63,883 nucleotides of DNA from Desulfobacteraceae bacterium. GTDB lineage: Bacteria > Desulfobacterota > Desulfobacteria > Desulfobacterales > JAABTS01. The notes beneath the pieces were generated by a model. It made no database searches and was not told where the DNA came from. It saw nothing but the letters and a program-made list of their open reading frames with translations. Position numbers and translations under genes: made by a program. Within the stretch, counting starts at the first letter, position 1. The number at the start of each line of letters is the position of its first letter. The stretch is taken from contig JAABTS010000007.1 of the NCBI GenBank assembly GCA_011389735.1, forward strand, positions 1-63,883, written 5' to 3'. This document shows positions 53,466 through 62,194 of the stretch, one piece after another.

Positions 53466-53803
53466 CGTTCACGTTCTCCTTTTCTATGGTTTATTGAATT
53501 CTATTATATTCGATTCCTGCGAATCATAAACAGCCGGCTTTGTTAGTGAAGTATAATAATCACGTATTTCCGCTTGTAAAGACAGATTGAATATTTTTTT
53601 TTAAATCCAGGGGATTCTTTCGTTGAAATTGCAATCACGAATTATTACCCAGAGATATCAACTGGTTACAAAATAAAGCGGGTTACGGCTTCCAGAGTGC
53701 GTAACTCCTTTATCTTCTTTTTTCAAGAAGCCGGTATACGCCCCCGCCTTTGGGTTCGTCACCCTGGGAGGCGTGTCAGTGTTTGATGTGTTTCAACTGG
53801 AAT
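53466..53803. other. groES leader and FmdB-groES gap
   Basis: Contains a possible groES promoter (53553-53580) and an AT-rich stretch. A GC-rich pairing (ACGCCCCC with GGGAGGCGT near 53740-53776) may end the fmdB-family transcript. There is no palindromic repeat and no CIRCE. Confidence 0.35.
53553..53580 (-). promoter_or_regulatory. Possible groES promoter
   Basis: On the minus strand TTTACA (53580-53575), then a 16-base spacer and TATTAT (53558-53553). A modest sigma-70 match. A TATAAT nearer the gene (about 53506) lacks a good -35. Confidence 0.35.
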
Positions 53804-54088
53804 TTATTCTGGTGATTTGCTTTCGGTTTTGCTTTCGGTGGATTTCGGCGGTGATGTGTCCGCCGGTTTTTCCGATTTATTGTTTTCAGCGGAAGAATTC
53901 GTTTTGGATTTATTCGCGTAATCCGTCACATACCATCCCGACCCTTTTAGATGGAAAGTGCTTTGGGACATAATTCGGTGAAGGGATCCCGAGCATCTTT
54001 CGCAAGTCGTCAGCGGGGAGTCGGAAAATTTTTGAAGCGCTTCCGTAATGTTTCCGCATTCTGAACATTCATATTCGTAGATCGGCAT
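53804..54088 (-). CDS. FmdB-family zinc-ribbon protein
   Basis: A 94-residue protein starting MPIYEYECSECGNITEALQK. Cys8 and Cys11 with the later pair in TTCERCSG form a zinc ribbon of the FmdB regulatory family, and GSGWYVTDYANK is the usual next element. The C-terminal 35 residues are a Ser/Lys/Glu-rich disordered tail. The FmdB role is unclear; putative DNA- or RNA-binding. It is transcribed toward groES on the same strand. Confidence 0.9.
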   Translation of the reverse strand: MPIYEYECSECGNITEALQKFSDSPLTTCERCSGSLHRIMSQSTFHLKGSGWYVTDYANKSKTNSSAENNKSEKPADTSPPKSTESKTESKSPE

Positions 54089-54244
54089 TTTTCTGTAACC
54101 TCCTGTTCTTAAAAATTGTAAACCGCCTTACAACTTGTTGTAATGAAATATAGGCAATGTTTTTTCATTGTCAAGCATGGATCATTGAATTTTCCAAGGT
54201 GAATATCTTTTGGCCAACGGCGCAATCAGAGATGCGAATCGCAA

Positions 54245-54784
54245 TCAGGAGAGGTAATCGATGGCCGATCTCCAGTGATCCGCAAAATTCAAGACATTCG
54301 GCAATCCCTGCACCCCCACCTGGCTTAAGATGATCCGGGTGAGTTCATGCACCCGCTTCTCTTCGATCAATTTTTCATCCGGGGATGCGTCGAACGATTG
54401 AAGAAACCGGCAGAACCGGACAACATGAACCAGCTCGTGAGTCACGATGAACAAGGCGAACGGAAACAATTCGATTTCATGAAAGCGGTTTAAAATTGAA
54501 ATGATGTTGTGATCCTGCAAACAGATTTTGTAAAAATCATAGGTGGATGTCGGCAGGAGCCTCCCCTTATGCTGAGCGGCGTAACGGATCACCTGAGCAA
54601 AAGGACCATGAACGATTTCGGCTTCGTAGAGATGGGCAAGGGTCTTGATGTCGTATTTCAACCCGCTCCATTCGTTCGACGACATCTTGTAATGATTGAT
54701 GACGATATCTTCGGCCATAGCCGTGGCGTCGGTCAGAATTGCTATTTGTTCGTCGCTGAAATGATCGAGGGCGCCTTTATCCAT
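54245..54784 (-). CDS. Putative zinc metalloprotease (HExxH protein)
   Basis: A 179-residue cytosolic-looking protein. The motif FIVTHELVHVVRF contains HExxH (His116, Glu117, His120). A further acidic cluster, EEKRVHELTR (Glu141, Glu142, Glu147), is about 22-27 residues later and could provide the third ligand, as in zincins. The rest is helical and unrecognised. The motif alone is short and could be chance, but its place in a hydrophobic helix is right for a metalloprotease. Confidence 0.55.
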   Translation of the reverse strand: MDKGALDHFSDEQIAILTDATAMAEDIVINHYKMSSNEWSGLKYDIKTLAHLYEAEIVHGPFAQVIRYAAQHKGRLLPTSTYDFYKICLQDHNIISILNRFHEIELFPFALFIVTHELVHVVRFCRFLQSFDASPDEKLIEEKRVHELTRIILSQVGVQGLPNVLNFADHWRSAIDYLS

Positions 54785-54805
54785 GCCTCTTCTATATTAT
54801 AACAT

Positions 54806-54843
54806 GCTATAGCCTTCCGAAAATTTAATTTCCGGAAGGCTAT
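54806..54843. repeat. Palindromic repeat family 1, copy p (outer arms only)
   Basis: GCTATAGCCTTCCGAAAATT followed by TAATTTCCGGAAGGCTAT: a minimal perfect palindrome of the family's ends, followed by an extra CCGGAAGGTTATA. Confidence 0.7.
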
Positions 54844-54967
54844 CCGGAAGGTTATATCGTTAAAATGTCGAAAACATCATTCGACGCCGATATAGTAGAT
54901 CCAATTGTTTGAAAAGCCATAACATGGCGAATTTTATTGGCGCCTTCAAAAAAAAGCAACCATTTTA

Positions 54968-55067
54968 ACAGGTTTTTAAAAAATTAAATTTCACAAGGCG
55001 GCGGGCCCTGGGTCGTACTATCACATATCCCAGGCCGAAAACACTTTGATACCTGGAAGTTTATAGT
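54968..55067. repeat. Palindromic repeat family 1, copy q
   Basis: Arms GGTTTTTAAAAAATTAAATT and ACCTGGAAGTTTATAG; core GCCCTGGGTCGTACTATC and CATATCCCAGGCC. Confidence 0.7.
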
Positions 55068-55121
55068 TCCGCTTCGAATCGAAAAAGGCGTGAAAATGTA
55101 TCTTGATAAAAGAATTAATGC

Positions 55122-55150
55122 TTGCAAAACAAAATTTAATTGGTTATCAT
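55122..55150 (+). promoter_or_regulatory. Sigma-70-like promoter of the small basic gene
   Basis: TTGCAA at 55122-55127, a 17-base spacer, TATCAT at 55145-55150, about 50 bases before the gene. Confidence 0.55.
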
Positions 55151-55205
55151 TGTAGGGTTATTGTCAGGAAATACTCAGGAAATACACTGGAGGGAGGTGA
55201 TTGAT

Positions 55206-55304
55206 CTGGGAAGTGTTATCAAGAAAAGACGAAAAAAAATGAGAAGACATAAACACCGGAAGCTTCTCGCCCGAACCCGGCATCAGAGAAGAAAGGGTAG
55301 ATAA
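55206..55304 (+). CDS. Small basic AURKAIP1/COX24 (mS38-like) protein with CTG start
   Basis: A 32-residue, extremely basic protein: (M)GSVIKKRRKKMRRHKHRK, then LLARTRHQRRKGR. This matches the small bacterial proteins of the AURKAIP1/COX24 family related to mitochondrial ribosomal protein mS38. The family normally begins M-G-S-V-I-K-K-R, and here the first codon is CTG (55206), eight bases after a strong GGAGG. GTG 55197 would overlap the Shine-Dalgarno and give three extra residues. It likely binds the small ribosomal subunit. It has its own promoter and a strong terminator. Confidence 0.75.
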   Translation: MGSVIKKRRKKMRRHKHRKLLARTRHQRRKGR

Positions 55305-55328
55305 TGACGCCTCTATTCTTCAACCAAT

Positions 55329-55373
55329 AAAAAAGCGCCTCAACTGTTTAAGAAACACCGAGGCGCTTTTTTT
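55329..55373. terminator. Bidirectional Rho-independent terminator
   Basis: AAAAAAGCGCCTC (55329-55341) and GAGGCGCTTTTTTT (55360-55373) form a long stem with A and T tails, working for the small basic gene and for hflC on the other strand. Confidence 0.9.
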
Positions 55374-55394
55374 ATTCCATTTCAGATGGATGGG

Positions 55395-56363
55395 TTATTC
55401 CAGCATGTCGTAGCCTTTCAGATATCTGAAAAATTCGGAATCCGTCGACATGACCATTTCACTTTCTTTATCAAGGGATTCCGTATAAACCTGCAAGGTT
55501 TTTATGAAGCTGTAGAATTCCGGGTCTTTTTGAAATTCTTTGGCGTAAACTTCAGTTGCTTTAGCGTCGGCTTCACCCATAATTTTTTGAGCCTTTTTGT
55601 AGGCGGTTGAAGTGATTTCCTTGAGCTTACGTTCTTTGTCGCCCAGGATTTTTCGAGCCTCACCTCTTCCTTCCGATCGAATTAATTCAGCGATTTGTTT
55701 ACGTTCCGCCTTCATCCGGTCATACACTTTTTGCCTGACATCTTCAATATAGTTTATTTGTTTGATCTTTACATCGACCAGCTCAATGCCGAATTCAACA
55801 AGTTTCGGCTTTGCCTGGTTCAATATATCTTTTGTAATTCTCACTCTACCGTGCGTTTCGCCGGAAGTGTCGATTCTGTAGGTGGATGTTTTACGTTCTT
55901 CTTCGCTCACGTAATCAAATGTGTCCAGCTCCCGGTTACTTTTGCGGACCGCTTCGATAAGCCGGTTGTCCGTAATCAAATTCCGAACCGCCGGATCGAT
56001 AATGTCGTCGAGCCTTGACAGGGCGCTTGGAACATCCCGAAGAGTCTGGAAAAATTTGATGGGATCGTTTATTTTCCACCGGGCGAAGGTGTCCACCCAT
56101 ATATACGTTTTTCCGTATGTGGGGATTTGCCCCGGATCCCCGTCCCAGCTCAACAGGTTTTTTGGAAAGTAATTGGCCTTCTGGATAAATGGAACCAGAA
56201 ATTTGAGTCCCGGTTCCGTTATCGGATCTCCGATAATGGCGCCTTCGAATTGGGTTACAATCACTTGCTCGGTTTCATCGACAATATATGCGGAGGAATA
56301 AAGGAGAAACACCGCTGCGGCGATTACTATGAGTACGGCGGGAAAAATTTTGTTTGTATTCAT
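55395..56363 (-). CDS. hflC: FtsH modulator HflC (SPFH membrane protein)
   Basis: A 322-residue protein with one N-terminal membrane helix (FPAVLIVIAAAVFLLYSSAYIV) and an SPFH/band-7 domain (VDETEQVIVTQFEGAI, FARWKINDP). A long charged helix follows (RQKVYDRMKAERKQIAELIR, then GEADAKATEVYA). With HflK it forms a large cage around the FtsH protease in the inner membrane and controls membrane-protein turnover. Its start overlaps the hflK stop by four bases (ATGA). Confidence 0.95.
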   Translation of the reverse strand: MNTNKIFPAVLIVIAAAVFLLYSSAYIVDETEQVIVTQFEGAIIGDPITEPGLKFLVPFIQKANYFPKNLLSWDGDPGQIPTYGKTYIWVDTFARWKINDPIKFFQTLRDVPSALSRLDDIIDPAVRNLITDNRLIEAVRKSNRELDTFDYVSEEERKTSTYRIDTSGETHGRVRITKDILNQAKPKLVEFGIELVDVKIKQINYIEDVRQKVYDRMKAERKQIAELIRSEGRGEARKILGDKERKLKEITSTAYKKAQKIMGEADAKATEVYAKEFQKDPEFYSFIKTLQVYTESLDKESEMVMSTDSEFFRYLKGYDMLE

Positions 56364-57406
56364 TTTATGGAACCTGTCTCCTTTCCTATGTTCAACATCG
56401 GCAGAAAATTTTTCTGATCCGCATCGATGATATATTTTCGGCCCATTTTGGGTATTAAGGTTCTCATGGTTTCGAGGTACAACCGTTTTTTGGTGATTTC
56501 TTTGGCTTTTATAAATTCTTTATAAATTTTTGCAAAACGCGCCGCCTCGCCTTGAGCCCGGTTGACCCGATCGATCTGATAGCCTTCCGCGGTTTTGACG
56601 GTGCGTTCCGCCTCGCCTTCCGCGGCGGGGATCGCTTTGTTATAATCTTCTTTCGCCTGGTAAATCAGAGTCTCTTTTTCTTGCATCGCCTGGTTGATTT
56701 CGTTGAACGACGCCTGCACAGGTTCAGGTACGTTGGTCTTTTTCATTTCAATGGTTCTTATCTGTATTCCGGATTGCGCCTGGTCAAGTTCTATCTGGAG
56801 AAGACCCGCGCATTCATCGGCGATTTCCCTTCGCTTTGAAATGACCTCATTGATACTTCGATCCCCAACAACAAGAGACATTGCGGCCTCCGCCATATCT
56901 TCAAGAAGCTTTTCCGGCTCCCGAACCTTGAACAGGTAGTTGACCGGATTGTCGATGCGGTATTGAACTATCCAGGGAACCAGCCCGACATTGAGATCTC
57001 CGGTCAGCATCAGGGATACGTTTCTGTTGGCCGCCGCCGAATAATAATCGTTCTTACGATAATCGGACTGCTCGGCTGACCGGGTTGAACGGAATCCGAA
57101 TTCCTTTTTATACACTCTCTTGACTTTGACCTTGGTGACCTTTTCAATCAGCGGCCATTTGAAATTCGGCCCCGGATAGCTGATACGGACGAATTGCCCG
57201 AACCGTTGCACCACTCCCTGCTCGTCGATACCGATCGTGTAGAATATCGAATATCCGATCAGCGCCAGAATGATCAACGCAATGATGATAATGGGGCCTC
57301 CCGTCTTTTTCAAGTCACCGAATTTTTCCATGACTTCGTCCAGCGGAGGCGGCGAATGACCTCTTTTTTTCTGCTGTTCTTTAAGTTTTTCCCAATCCCA
57401 ACTCAT
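56360..57406 (-). CDS. hflK: FtsH modulator HflK (SPFH membrane protein)
   Basis: A 348-residue protein. A charged N-terminus (SWDWEKLKEQQKKRG) is followed by a membrane helix (IIIIALIILALIGYSIFYTIG) and the SPFH domain (GVVQRFGQFVRISYPGPNFK). The helical segment (YNKAIPAAEGEAERTVKTAE) is characteristic of HflK. It partners HflC around FtsH. It is upstream of hflC in a two-gene minus-strand operon ended by the terminator at 55.3 kb. Confidence 0.95.
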   Translation of the reverse strand: MSWDWEKLKEQQKKRGHSPPPLDEVMEKFGDLKKTGGPIIIIALIILALIGYSIFYTIGIDEQGVVQRFGQFVRISYPGPNFKWPLIEKVTKVKVKRVYKKEFGFRSTRSAEQSDYRKNDYYSAAANRNVSLMLTGDLNVGLVPWIVQYRIDNPVNYLFKVREPEKLLEDMAEAAMSLVVGDRSINEVISKRREIADECAGLLQIELDQAQSGIQIRTIEMKKTNVPEPVQASFNEINQAMQEKETLIYQAKEDYNKAIPAAEGEAERTVKTAEGYQIDRVNRAQGEAARFAKIYKEFIKAKEITKKRLYLETMRTLIPKMGRKYIIDADQKNFLPMLNIGKETGSIK

Positions 57407-57617
57407 AGCACCCTTAATCGAAATCGTTTAAAATAGTTATAATGATATAAACATGAAAAAGTGCGGATTTTAATCGACGGCCAGCCCGATGTCAAGTCAA
57501 AACGGGGCAAAGATGTGCTTTTTCTGTTACGATCCCGACTTCGGCCTGATTTTCCAGCTCCGGCTTCAGCCTTTGCTCCTGATATTGGAATCGAACGCTC
57601 TTGTTTATTTGCATCCC

Positions 57618-57640
57618 ATCGTTTCGAGCAAGGAAACGAT
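57618..57640. other. Small perfect hairpin in the hflK/MBL gap
   Basis: ATCGTTTC and GAAACGAT form an 8-bp stem around GAGCAAG. It lies just 3' of the minus-strand metallo-beta-lactamase-fold gene. The surrounding 57407-57672 has no recognisable gene; a plus-strand frame at 57461-57724 looks like a chance frame. Confidence 0.35.
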
Positions 57641-57672
57641 CAAGAAGAGAGGTCTGTAATGCTACAAGCCCT

Positions 57673-58398
57673 TTATTCCCGGCGTTTCAGAATAACGTTG
57701 ATTTCGTCTTTCAACAATTTATGAAACTTGACGGCGTCTTCTTTGGTTCCCTCATACAAGCCGTAATGAATGGGAATGACATATTTCGCTTGAACATCCC
57801 GAGCGGCGTCAGCGGCTTCCTCGACGCTGTTCATGGTGTAGGTCTGTCCCAGCGGCAGCAGTGCGATATCGCATTTGAAAGTTTTCATTTCAGGAATTCT
57901 TTCGGTGTCTCCGGAGTGGTAAACGTCCACGCCTCCCACGGTTATAATATATCCGACCCAATTGTTTTTGCGGGGATGAAATTTGGTCTTGACGGCGTTG
58001 TAGGCCGGGACCGCCTTTATAGGGATGGATTTGACGGTGATCGACGAACCGGGGGCCACTTCCACGACTTTGTTCTGATGGTTCTTTTTCAAGTCCGCGG
58101 CTACATCTTCAGGAGCCGCAAATACGGTGTCGTCGCTCTTCACTTTCGCAATGTCCTCCGGTGAATAGTGATCCTCGTGCTTATGCGTGATCAAAATCAC
58201 ATCAGCCTTGAAAGGGGTGCTGATATTGTAAGGATCGATACAAACTATCGCATTCGGCGCATCGATCCGAACGGCCGCCTGTCCGAACCAGTGAATTTGA
58301 TCAATCAACTCGTCGGCCTGAACGGGTGCGGCGCCGGAAGGTACTGTTGTAAAACAAGAATAAAGAACTACAATCGTCAAAAGAAATGTTCTAATCAT
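57673..58398 (-). CDS. Secreted metallo-beta-lactamase-fold hydrolase
   Basis: 241 residues from ATG 58398; the longer frame runs into a mobile element. A signal peptide (TFLLTIVVLYSCFTTVPSGA) is followed by an MBL-fold domain: VILITHKHEDHYSPEDI carries the metal motif H-x-H-x-D-H, GVDVYHSGDTERIP gives a later metal ligand, and YVIPIHYGLYEG the last His. This pattern fits UlaG/L-ascorbate-lactonase-like MBL enzymes. The substrate is not evident. It stands alone between hflK and a family 2 element whose right edge is its upstream region. Confidence 0.85.
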   Translation of the reverse strand: MIRTFLLTIVVLYSCFTTVPSGAAPVQADELIDQIHWFGQAAVRIDAPNAIVCIDPYNISTPFKADVILITHKHEDHYSPEDIAKVKSDDTVFAAPEDVAADLKKNHQNKVVEVAPGSSITVKSIPIKAVPAYNAVKTKFHPRKNNWVGYIITVGGVDVYHSGDTERIPEMKTFKCDIALLPLGQTYTMNSVEEAADAARDVQAKYVIPIHYGLYEGTKEDAVKFHKLLKDEINVILKRRE

Positions 58399-58415
58399 GA
58401 GTCGCCTCCTATATT

Positions 58416-58547
58416 GTGCCTGAACGAAAAGTCTCAAAATACGGCTCTGAGCGGGTTTGTAACCCGCGTGTCCCCTCTCGCTGACAACGGGGCGGGGATT
58501 GCAAAACCCCTTGGAGCGTGAAGATGTTGAGGTTTTCGTTCAGCCGC
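58416..58547. mobile_element. Family 2 miniature element, second copy
   Basis: Ends GTGCCTGAACGAAAAGTCTC and, on the other strand, GCGGCTGAACGAAAACCTC; the interior shares GAGCGGGTTTGTAACCCGCG-like sequence with 45762-45880. It lies 17 bases upstream of the MBL gene start. No clear target duplication. Confidence 0.65.
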
Positions 58548-58604
58548 TAAATTGATATAATGTATTGACAATAATCATCCGATATGTGTTTTCAACCGTT
58601 GGCC

Positions 58605-58710
58605 TGGTCTTTTAGAAATTAAAAACAACTGCGTTTCCGGACCGGGATATACGAATAAAAAGTATTATCCAAAGCGCGCCGCCTTGTGAATTGAATGTTT
58701 GAAAACCTGT
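58605..58710. repeat. Palindromic repeat family 1, copy r
   Basis: TGGTCTTTTAGAAATTAAAA with core GGGATATACGAATAAAAAGTATTATCC and right end GAATTGAATGTTTGAAAACC. A moderately diverged copy. Confidence 0.7.
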
Positions 58711-58756
58711 GACACTATTGAAAAATGTGAATTTATCATGAAAAAGCAGTCCCGCC

Positions 58757-58785
58757 TTGCCAAAAATTTGTAAATGGGATATAGT
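58757..58785 (+). promoter_or_regulatory. Sigma-70-like promoter of rng
   Basis: TTGCCA at 58757-58762, a 17-base spacer, TATAGT at 58780-58785, about 125 bases before the rng ATG. The long leader would allow autoregulation by RNase cleavage, but no specific structure is visible. Confidence 0.5.
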
Positions 58786-58910
58786 ATGCCTATGATACAA
58801 AACAAACCTGTACACGCGTTTGAAAAGAAGGCCGGTTAAAAACCGGTGAGGACTTTTTTAAACGTCAAACATAAATCAATTTTTAACTTACGAGGCGACA
58901 ACAAACATCC

Positions 58911-60374
58911 ATGAGTATTAAAATTTTAATTAACGCCGTTGATCCGGAAGTCTGCCGGATCGCGAAAATCAAAGATAACAAGCTGGAGGAATTCAATACT
59001 GAAAACGCTTCCAAGGAAATCACCCGCGGGAACATCTATAAAGGAATCATCACCCGTGTCGAACCCGGGCTGCAATCGGTTTTTGTGGATTACGGGGCCG
59101 AACGCCACGGGTTTCTTCAAATGAGTGAAATTCACAGCGATTATTTTCAGGACAACCTTTCAGGCAATTTGAGCCTGAAAAATATGATCAAGCGGGGCCA
59201 GGAGCTTTTTGTTCAGGTCACCAAGGATCCCATGATGGCCAAGGGGGCCATGCTGACCACGTTTATCAGTTTGGCCGGCCGGTACATCGTTTTGATGCCG
59301 GGGAGTAAAAATGTGGGAGTGTCCCGGAAAATCGAGGATGAAACAGAGCGGGCCCGCTTGAAGGAAATAGTGGATAAATTGAATGTTCCTCCTGGATTCG
59401 GGCTTATTGTGAGGACCGCCGGCGGCGATTGCACCAAAGCCATGATCGCAAAAGATCTTCGGTATTTGCTCCGTTTGTGGAAAAATATAAACAAGAAAGG
59501 AATCGGCGAACAGGCTCCGGCTCTGCTGCTCAAGGAAAGAAATCTCGCTCTTCGGTCGATCCGGGACAGTTTTACTCCCGACATAAAAGAAATCCTGGTC
59601 GACAATCCAACCATATACAATGAAATTCGGGACTTTATCCAAATCATATCCCCGCGGCATAAGCGAATTGTGAAGCTTCATCGCGCTGAAGAACCGATCT
59701 TTTCGAAATACAATGTGGAAGAGCAAATTTCTTCCGTCTATGAAAAACGGGTCGGCTTGAAATCGGGGGGCGGCGTAGTCATAGAACAGACCGAGGCCTT
59801 GGTGGCGATAGACGTAAATTCCGGAAAAGCGACTCGAAGTTCCATCGAGCAGACCGCTTTCAAGGCCAATATGGAGGCGGCTGAAGAAATCGCTCTTCAA
59901 TTGAGGCTTCGCGATCTGGGCGGATTGATAGTTATCGATTTTATCGATATGAAGGAAATGAAGCATAAAACCGAATTGGAAAAGGCCGTCAAGAATCACC
60001 TGAAGGAAGATAAGGCTCGAACCAAGGTGGGGCGTATTTCAAAATTCGGGTTGATGGAAATATCAAGGCAAAGGATACGACCGTCCATCGAGTTCGGAAG
60101 CTATGAAACATGTAAATATTGTAATGGCAGAGGGTCGATTCCCACCGTAGAAACCCTGGGACTCAATTTTCTTCGAAGGCTTCAAGGAGAAGCCGTAAAA
60201 GAAGGCGTAACCGGCATTCGAACCGTTCTGCATCCGGAAGTAGCCGATTATATTCTGAATCATAAACGAAAAGATCTGCTGGAGCTTGAAAACAAGAACC
60301 ATATTCAGATTCGTGTCGTCAGCAATTCGGGGATGCTTCTTTGGGAAAACGAGATCGAACTCGAAAAAAATTGA
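58911..60374 (+). CDS. rng: Ribonuclease G/E family endoribonuclease
   Basis: A 487-residue endoribonuclease, the size of E. coli RNase G (489). It has the N-terminal S1 domain (GNIYKGIITRVEPGLQSVFVD), the catalytic Asp in LVAIDVNSGKATR and the second in GGLIVIDFIDM, and the zinc-link CKYCNGRGS. It cleaves single-stranded AU-rich RNA and matures rRNA. No long C-terminal degradosome scaffold is present. RapZ in this window is, in enterobacteria, an adapter of the related RNase E. Confidence 0.93.
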   Translation: MSIKILINAVDPEVCRIAKIKDNKLEEFNTENASKEITRGNIYKGIITRVEPGLQSVFVDYGAERHGFLQMSEIHSDYFQDNLSGNLSLKNMIKRGQELFVQVTKDPMMAKGAMLTTFISLAGRYIVLMPGSKNVGVSRKIEDETERARLKEIVDKLNVPPGFGLIVRTAGGDCTKAMIAKDLRYLLRLWKNINKKGIGEQAPALLLKERNLALRSIRDSFTPDIKEILVDNPTIYNEIRDFIQIISPRHKRIVKLHRAEEPIFSKYNVEEQISSVYEKRVGLKSGGGVVIEQTEALVAIDVNSGKATRSSIEQTAFKANMEAAEEIALQLRLRDLGGLIVIDFIDMKEMKHKTELEKAVKNHLKEDKARTKVGRISKFGLMEISRQRIRPSIEFGSYETCKYCNGRGSIPTVETLGLNFLRRLQGEAVKEGVTGIRTVLHPEVADYILNHKRKDLLELENKNHIQIRVVSNSGMLLWENEIELEKN

Positions 60375-60431
60375 ACGCCGCATCTGAAATTGAGCTTATG
60401 AAAATCCATAATATAACTGAAAGATCGTCAA

Positions 60432-61901
60432 ATGCGGGAAAAAGTACATAACACCAAGCGCATGGCGGTTTTTTGTATTGTCCTGACCGTCGCCGCCGCC
60501 GCCGTAGTAGGTTATATCCTTTTTTACGGGCCGGAGGCAGACCGGTCCGGAGACGAAATGCTTTCGGAAACGACGCCTTCGGAAGCTGCAAAGCCTTACC
60601 GTCCGGAAACCGCGCAGGAATCTCCGGCCGTCGATTACAATCGAATGGAAACCGATTCGGAATACAGAGAATTGATGCAAAAGCGTAAAGAAAATTTCGG
60701 CGTGGACAAAAGCATGGATTTGATCGTGAAATCCGATGAGGAAATCCGGATTGGCGATTCGGTTATCCCGATGCGGGAGATACTCGAAAAAATACGGCTC
60801 AAAAAAGAAGGCGGAGTGGTTGAAAAGGACATCTCCAGGGAACCGGCGTTTTTGTCCGAAGCGGATCGAAAAAAGGTGTTGGCGGCGAAGCTGGATCAAA
60901 TCCGGGCCAGGGCCGAAGCCGTCGACCGTATACTTCAAAAGCCGGATGTCCGGGCGGATCATGCCCGGTATCAACGGCTTATTTCCGAATATGGGGCTCT
61001 GGAGTCCCTTGCCGAAGATTATGACCGGTATCTGAGTATCGGCAAGGAAATCCGGAGACAGGAAAATCTTATGGCCGTGGACCCTGAAACGGCTCTCAGC
61101 GAATTAAAGCAAGAATCGGCTCAACTGGAACTGGAAATGGAAGGCTACATAAAAGCGCTGGCCGATATGTTTCCGGATCGTTTTGAACCGCCGATGGATC
61201 CGGCGATGGAACCGGCGGAACGAAAACGGTTTCTCCGGTCGATGGAGCATTTGGAGGAAGATCTTGCGCGGGTGGAGAAAAAATTGCGTGATCCGGAGTC
61301 TCCGGCGTCTCCGGAAACTTTCGATGTGTGGATCGATGAGAGGCGGCGGCTCAAAGAGGCCGTTGACACGCTTAAACGATACCGGGACGCCGAACGTAAA
61401 CTGGACGACCGCGTCGATGTGCTGGCGGAAGGGACTCGAGGATTGACAAAGCGGCTGGCCGGCAAATTGACGGATCTTCGGATTCAAAAGGATATCCTGG
61501 AAAATGAATTGAGCTTGAGAGCCATGCCCGTGGATATGCAGAGCGTCTATGGAATATATGTGGTTCAGCCCGGCGATAATGTGTGGAATATTCATTTTGA
61601 TTTTTTAAAAGAATATTTTGAGAAAAAAGATATTACCTTATATTCCAGGGCCGATGAACCGCTTGTGAACGGAATCAGTTCCGGGGTCGGAAAAATTTTG
61701 AAATTTTCGGAAACCATGGTTTTTATCTACAATGTCAGAGAAAAAAAATTGGGAGTAAATTTGGATCTGATCCATCCTCTCAGTAAAATAGTTGTGTTCA
61801 ATCTGGGCAAAGCGTTTTCCCTTCTGGATCGAATAGACTATTCGAATATTTCGAAAATCCGGTTTGACGGCGAAACCCTTTGGCTTCCCGCGGAAGAGTA
61901 G
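60432..61901 (+). CDS. Membrane-anchored coiled-coil protein with C-terminal LysM-like module
   Basis: A 489-residue protein. One membrane helix at about 12-31 (AVFCIVLTVAAAAVVGYILF) is followed by a Pro/Glu-rich linker, then a long, heptad-rich coiled coil (about 140-390: LAAKLDQIRARAEAVDRILQ, HLEEDLARVEKKL). The C-terminal part starts YVVQPGDNVWNIHFDFLKEY, which resembles a LysM motif, and ends TLWLPAEE. It probably spans the periplasm and binds cell wall. Its partner is unknown; it lies 57 bases after rng and may be co-transcribed with it. Confidence 0.7.
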   Translation: MREKVHNTKRMAVFCIVLTVAAAAVVGYILFYGPEADRSGDEMLSETTPSEAAKPYRPETAQESPAVDYNRMETDSEYRELMQKRKENFGVDKSMDLIVKSDEEIRIGDSVIPMREILEKIRLKKEGGVVEKDISREPAFLSEADRKKVLAAKLDQIRARAEAVDRILQKPDVRADHARYQRLISEYGALESLAEDYDRYLSIGKEIRRQENLMAVDPETALSELKQESAQLELEMEGYIKALADMFPDRFEPPMDPAMEPAERKRFLRSMEHLEEDLARVEKKLRDPESPASPETFDVWIDERRRLKEAVDTLKRYRDAERKLDDRVDVLAEGTRGLTKRLAGKLTDLRIQKDILENELSLRAMPVDMQSVYGIYVVQPGDNVWNIHFDFLKEYFEKKDITLYSRADEPLVNGISSGVGKILKFSETMVFIYNVREKKLGVNLDLIHPLSKIVVFNLGKAFSLLDRIDYSNISKIRFDGETLWLPAEE

Positions 61902-62011
61902 TTTTTTGTATCCGCGCCCGGATCTGGAAACAAAGCCGTATACGGAAATTCCGCTCAAACCTGTAAAGAAATAATTGACACATATGAGGGGCTGTAGTAT
62001 CAATCGGGTTT

Positions 62012-62117
62012 TTTAGTCTTCCGGAAATTGGATTTTACTGGGTTGTCGGTCTGGGATATAAGAATCGTATTTCCCGGGATCGCCGCCTCGCGGAAGTTAA
62101 TTTTCGAAAAACTGTAG
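62012..62117. repeat. Palindromic repeat family 1, copy s
   Basis: TTAGTCTTCCGGAAATTGGA with core GGGATATAAGAATCGTATTTCCCGG and right arm GTTAATTTTCGAAAAACTG. It lies in the gap before yajC. Confidence 0.75.
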
Positions 62118-62194
62118 ATCATGGATTCGATTCGAATATACAGCTCGTAATCGGTCTTGAACGAAATATTATTACGATAAGGAGGGAAACTGAA

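Larger units (their letters stand above)
54785..55196. other. Repeat-rich gap upstream of the small basic gene
   Basis: Contains copies p and q of the palindromic repeat and the promoter of the small basic gene; 54844-54967 shows nothing else. Confidence 0.5.
58399..58910. other. Repeat-rich gap between the MBL gene and rng
   Basis: Contains a family 2 element, palindromic repeat copy r and the rng promoter; 58548-58604 and 58786-58910 show nothing further. Confidence 0.5.

Noticed and set aside
53466-53640. CIRCE operator upstream of groES
   Set aside because: Searched for TTAGCACTC and GAGTGCTAA; neither arm is present.
57461-57724. An 87-residue plus-strand frame in the hflK/MBL gap
   Set aside because: It overlaps the MBL gene end on the other strand, lacks a ribosome-binding site and has no family features.
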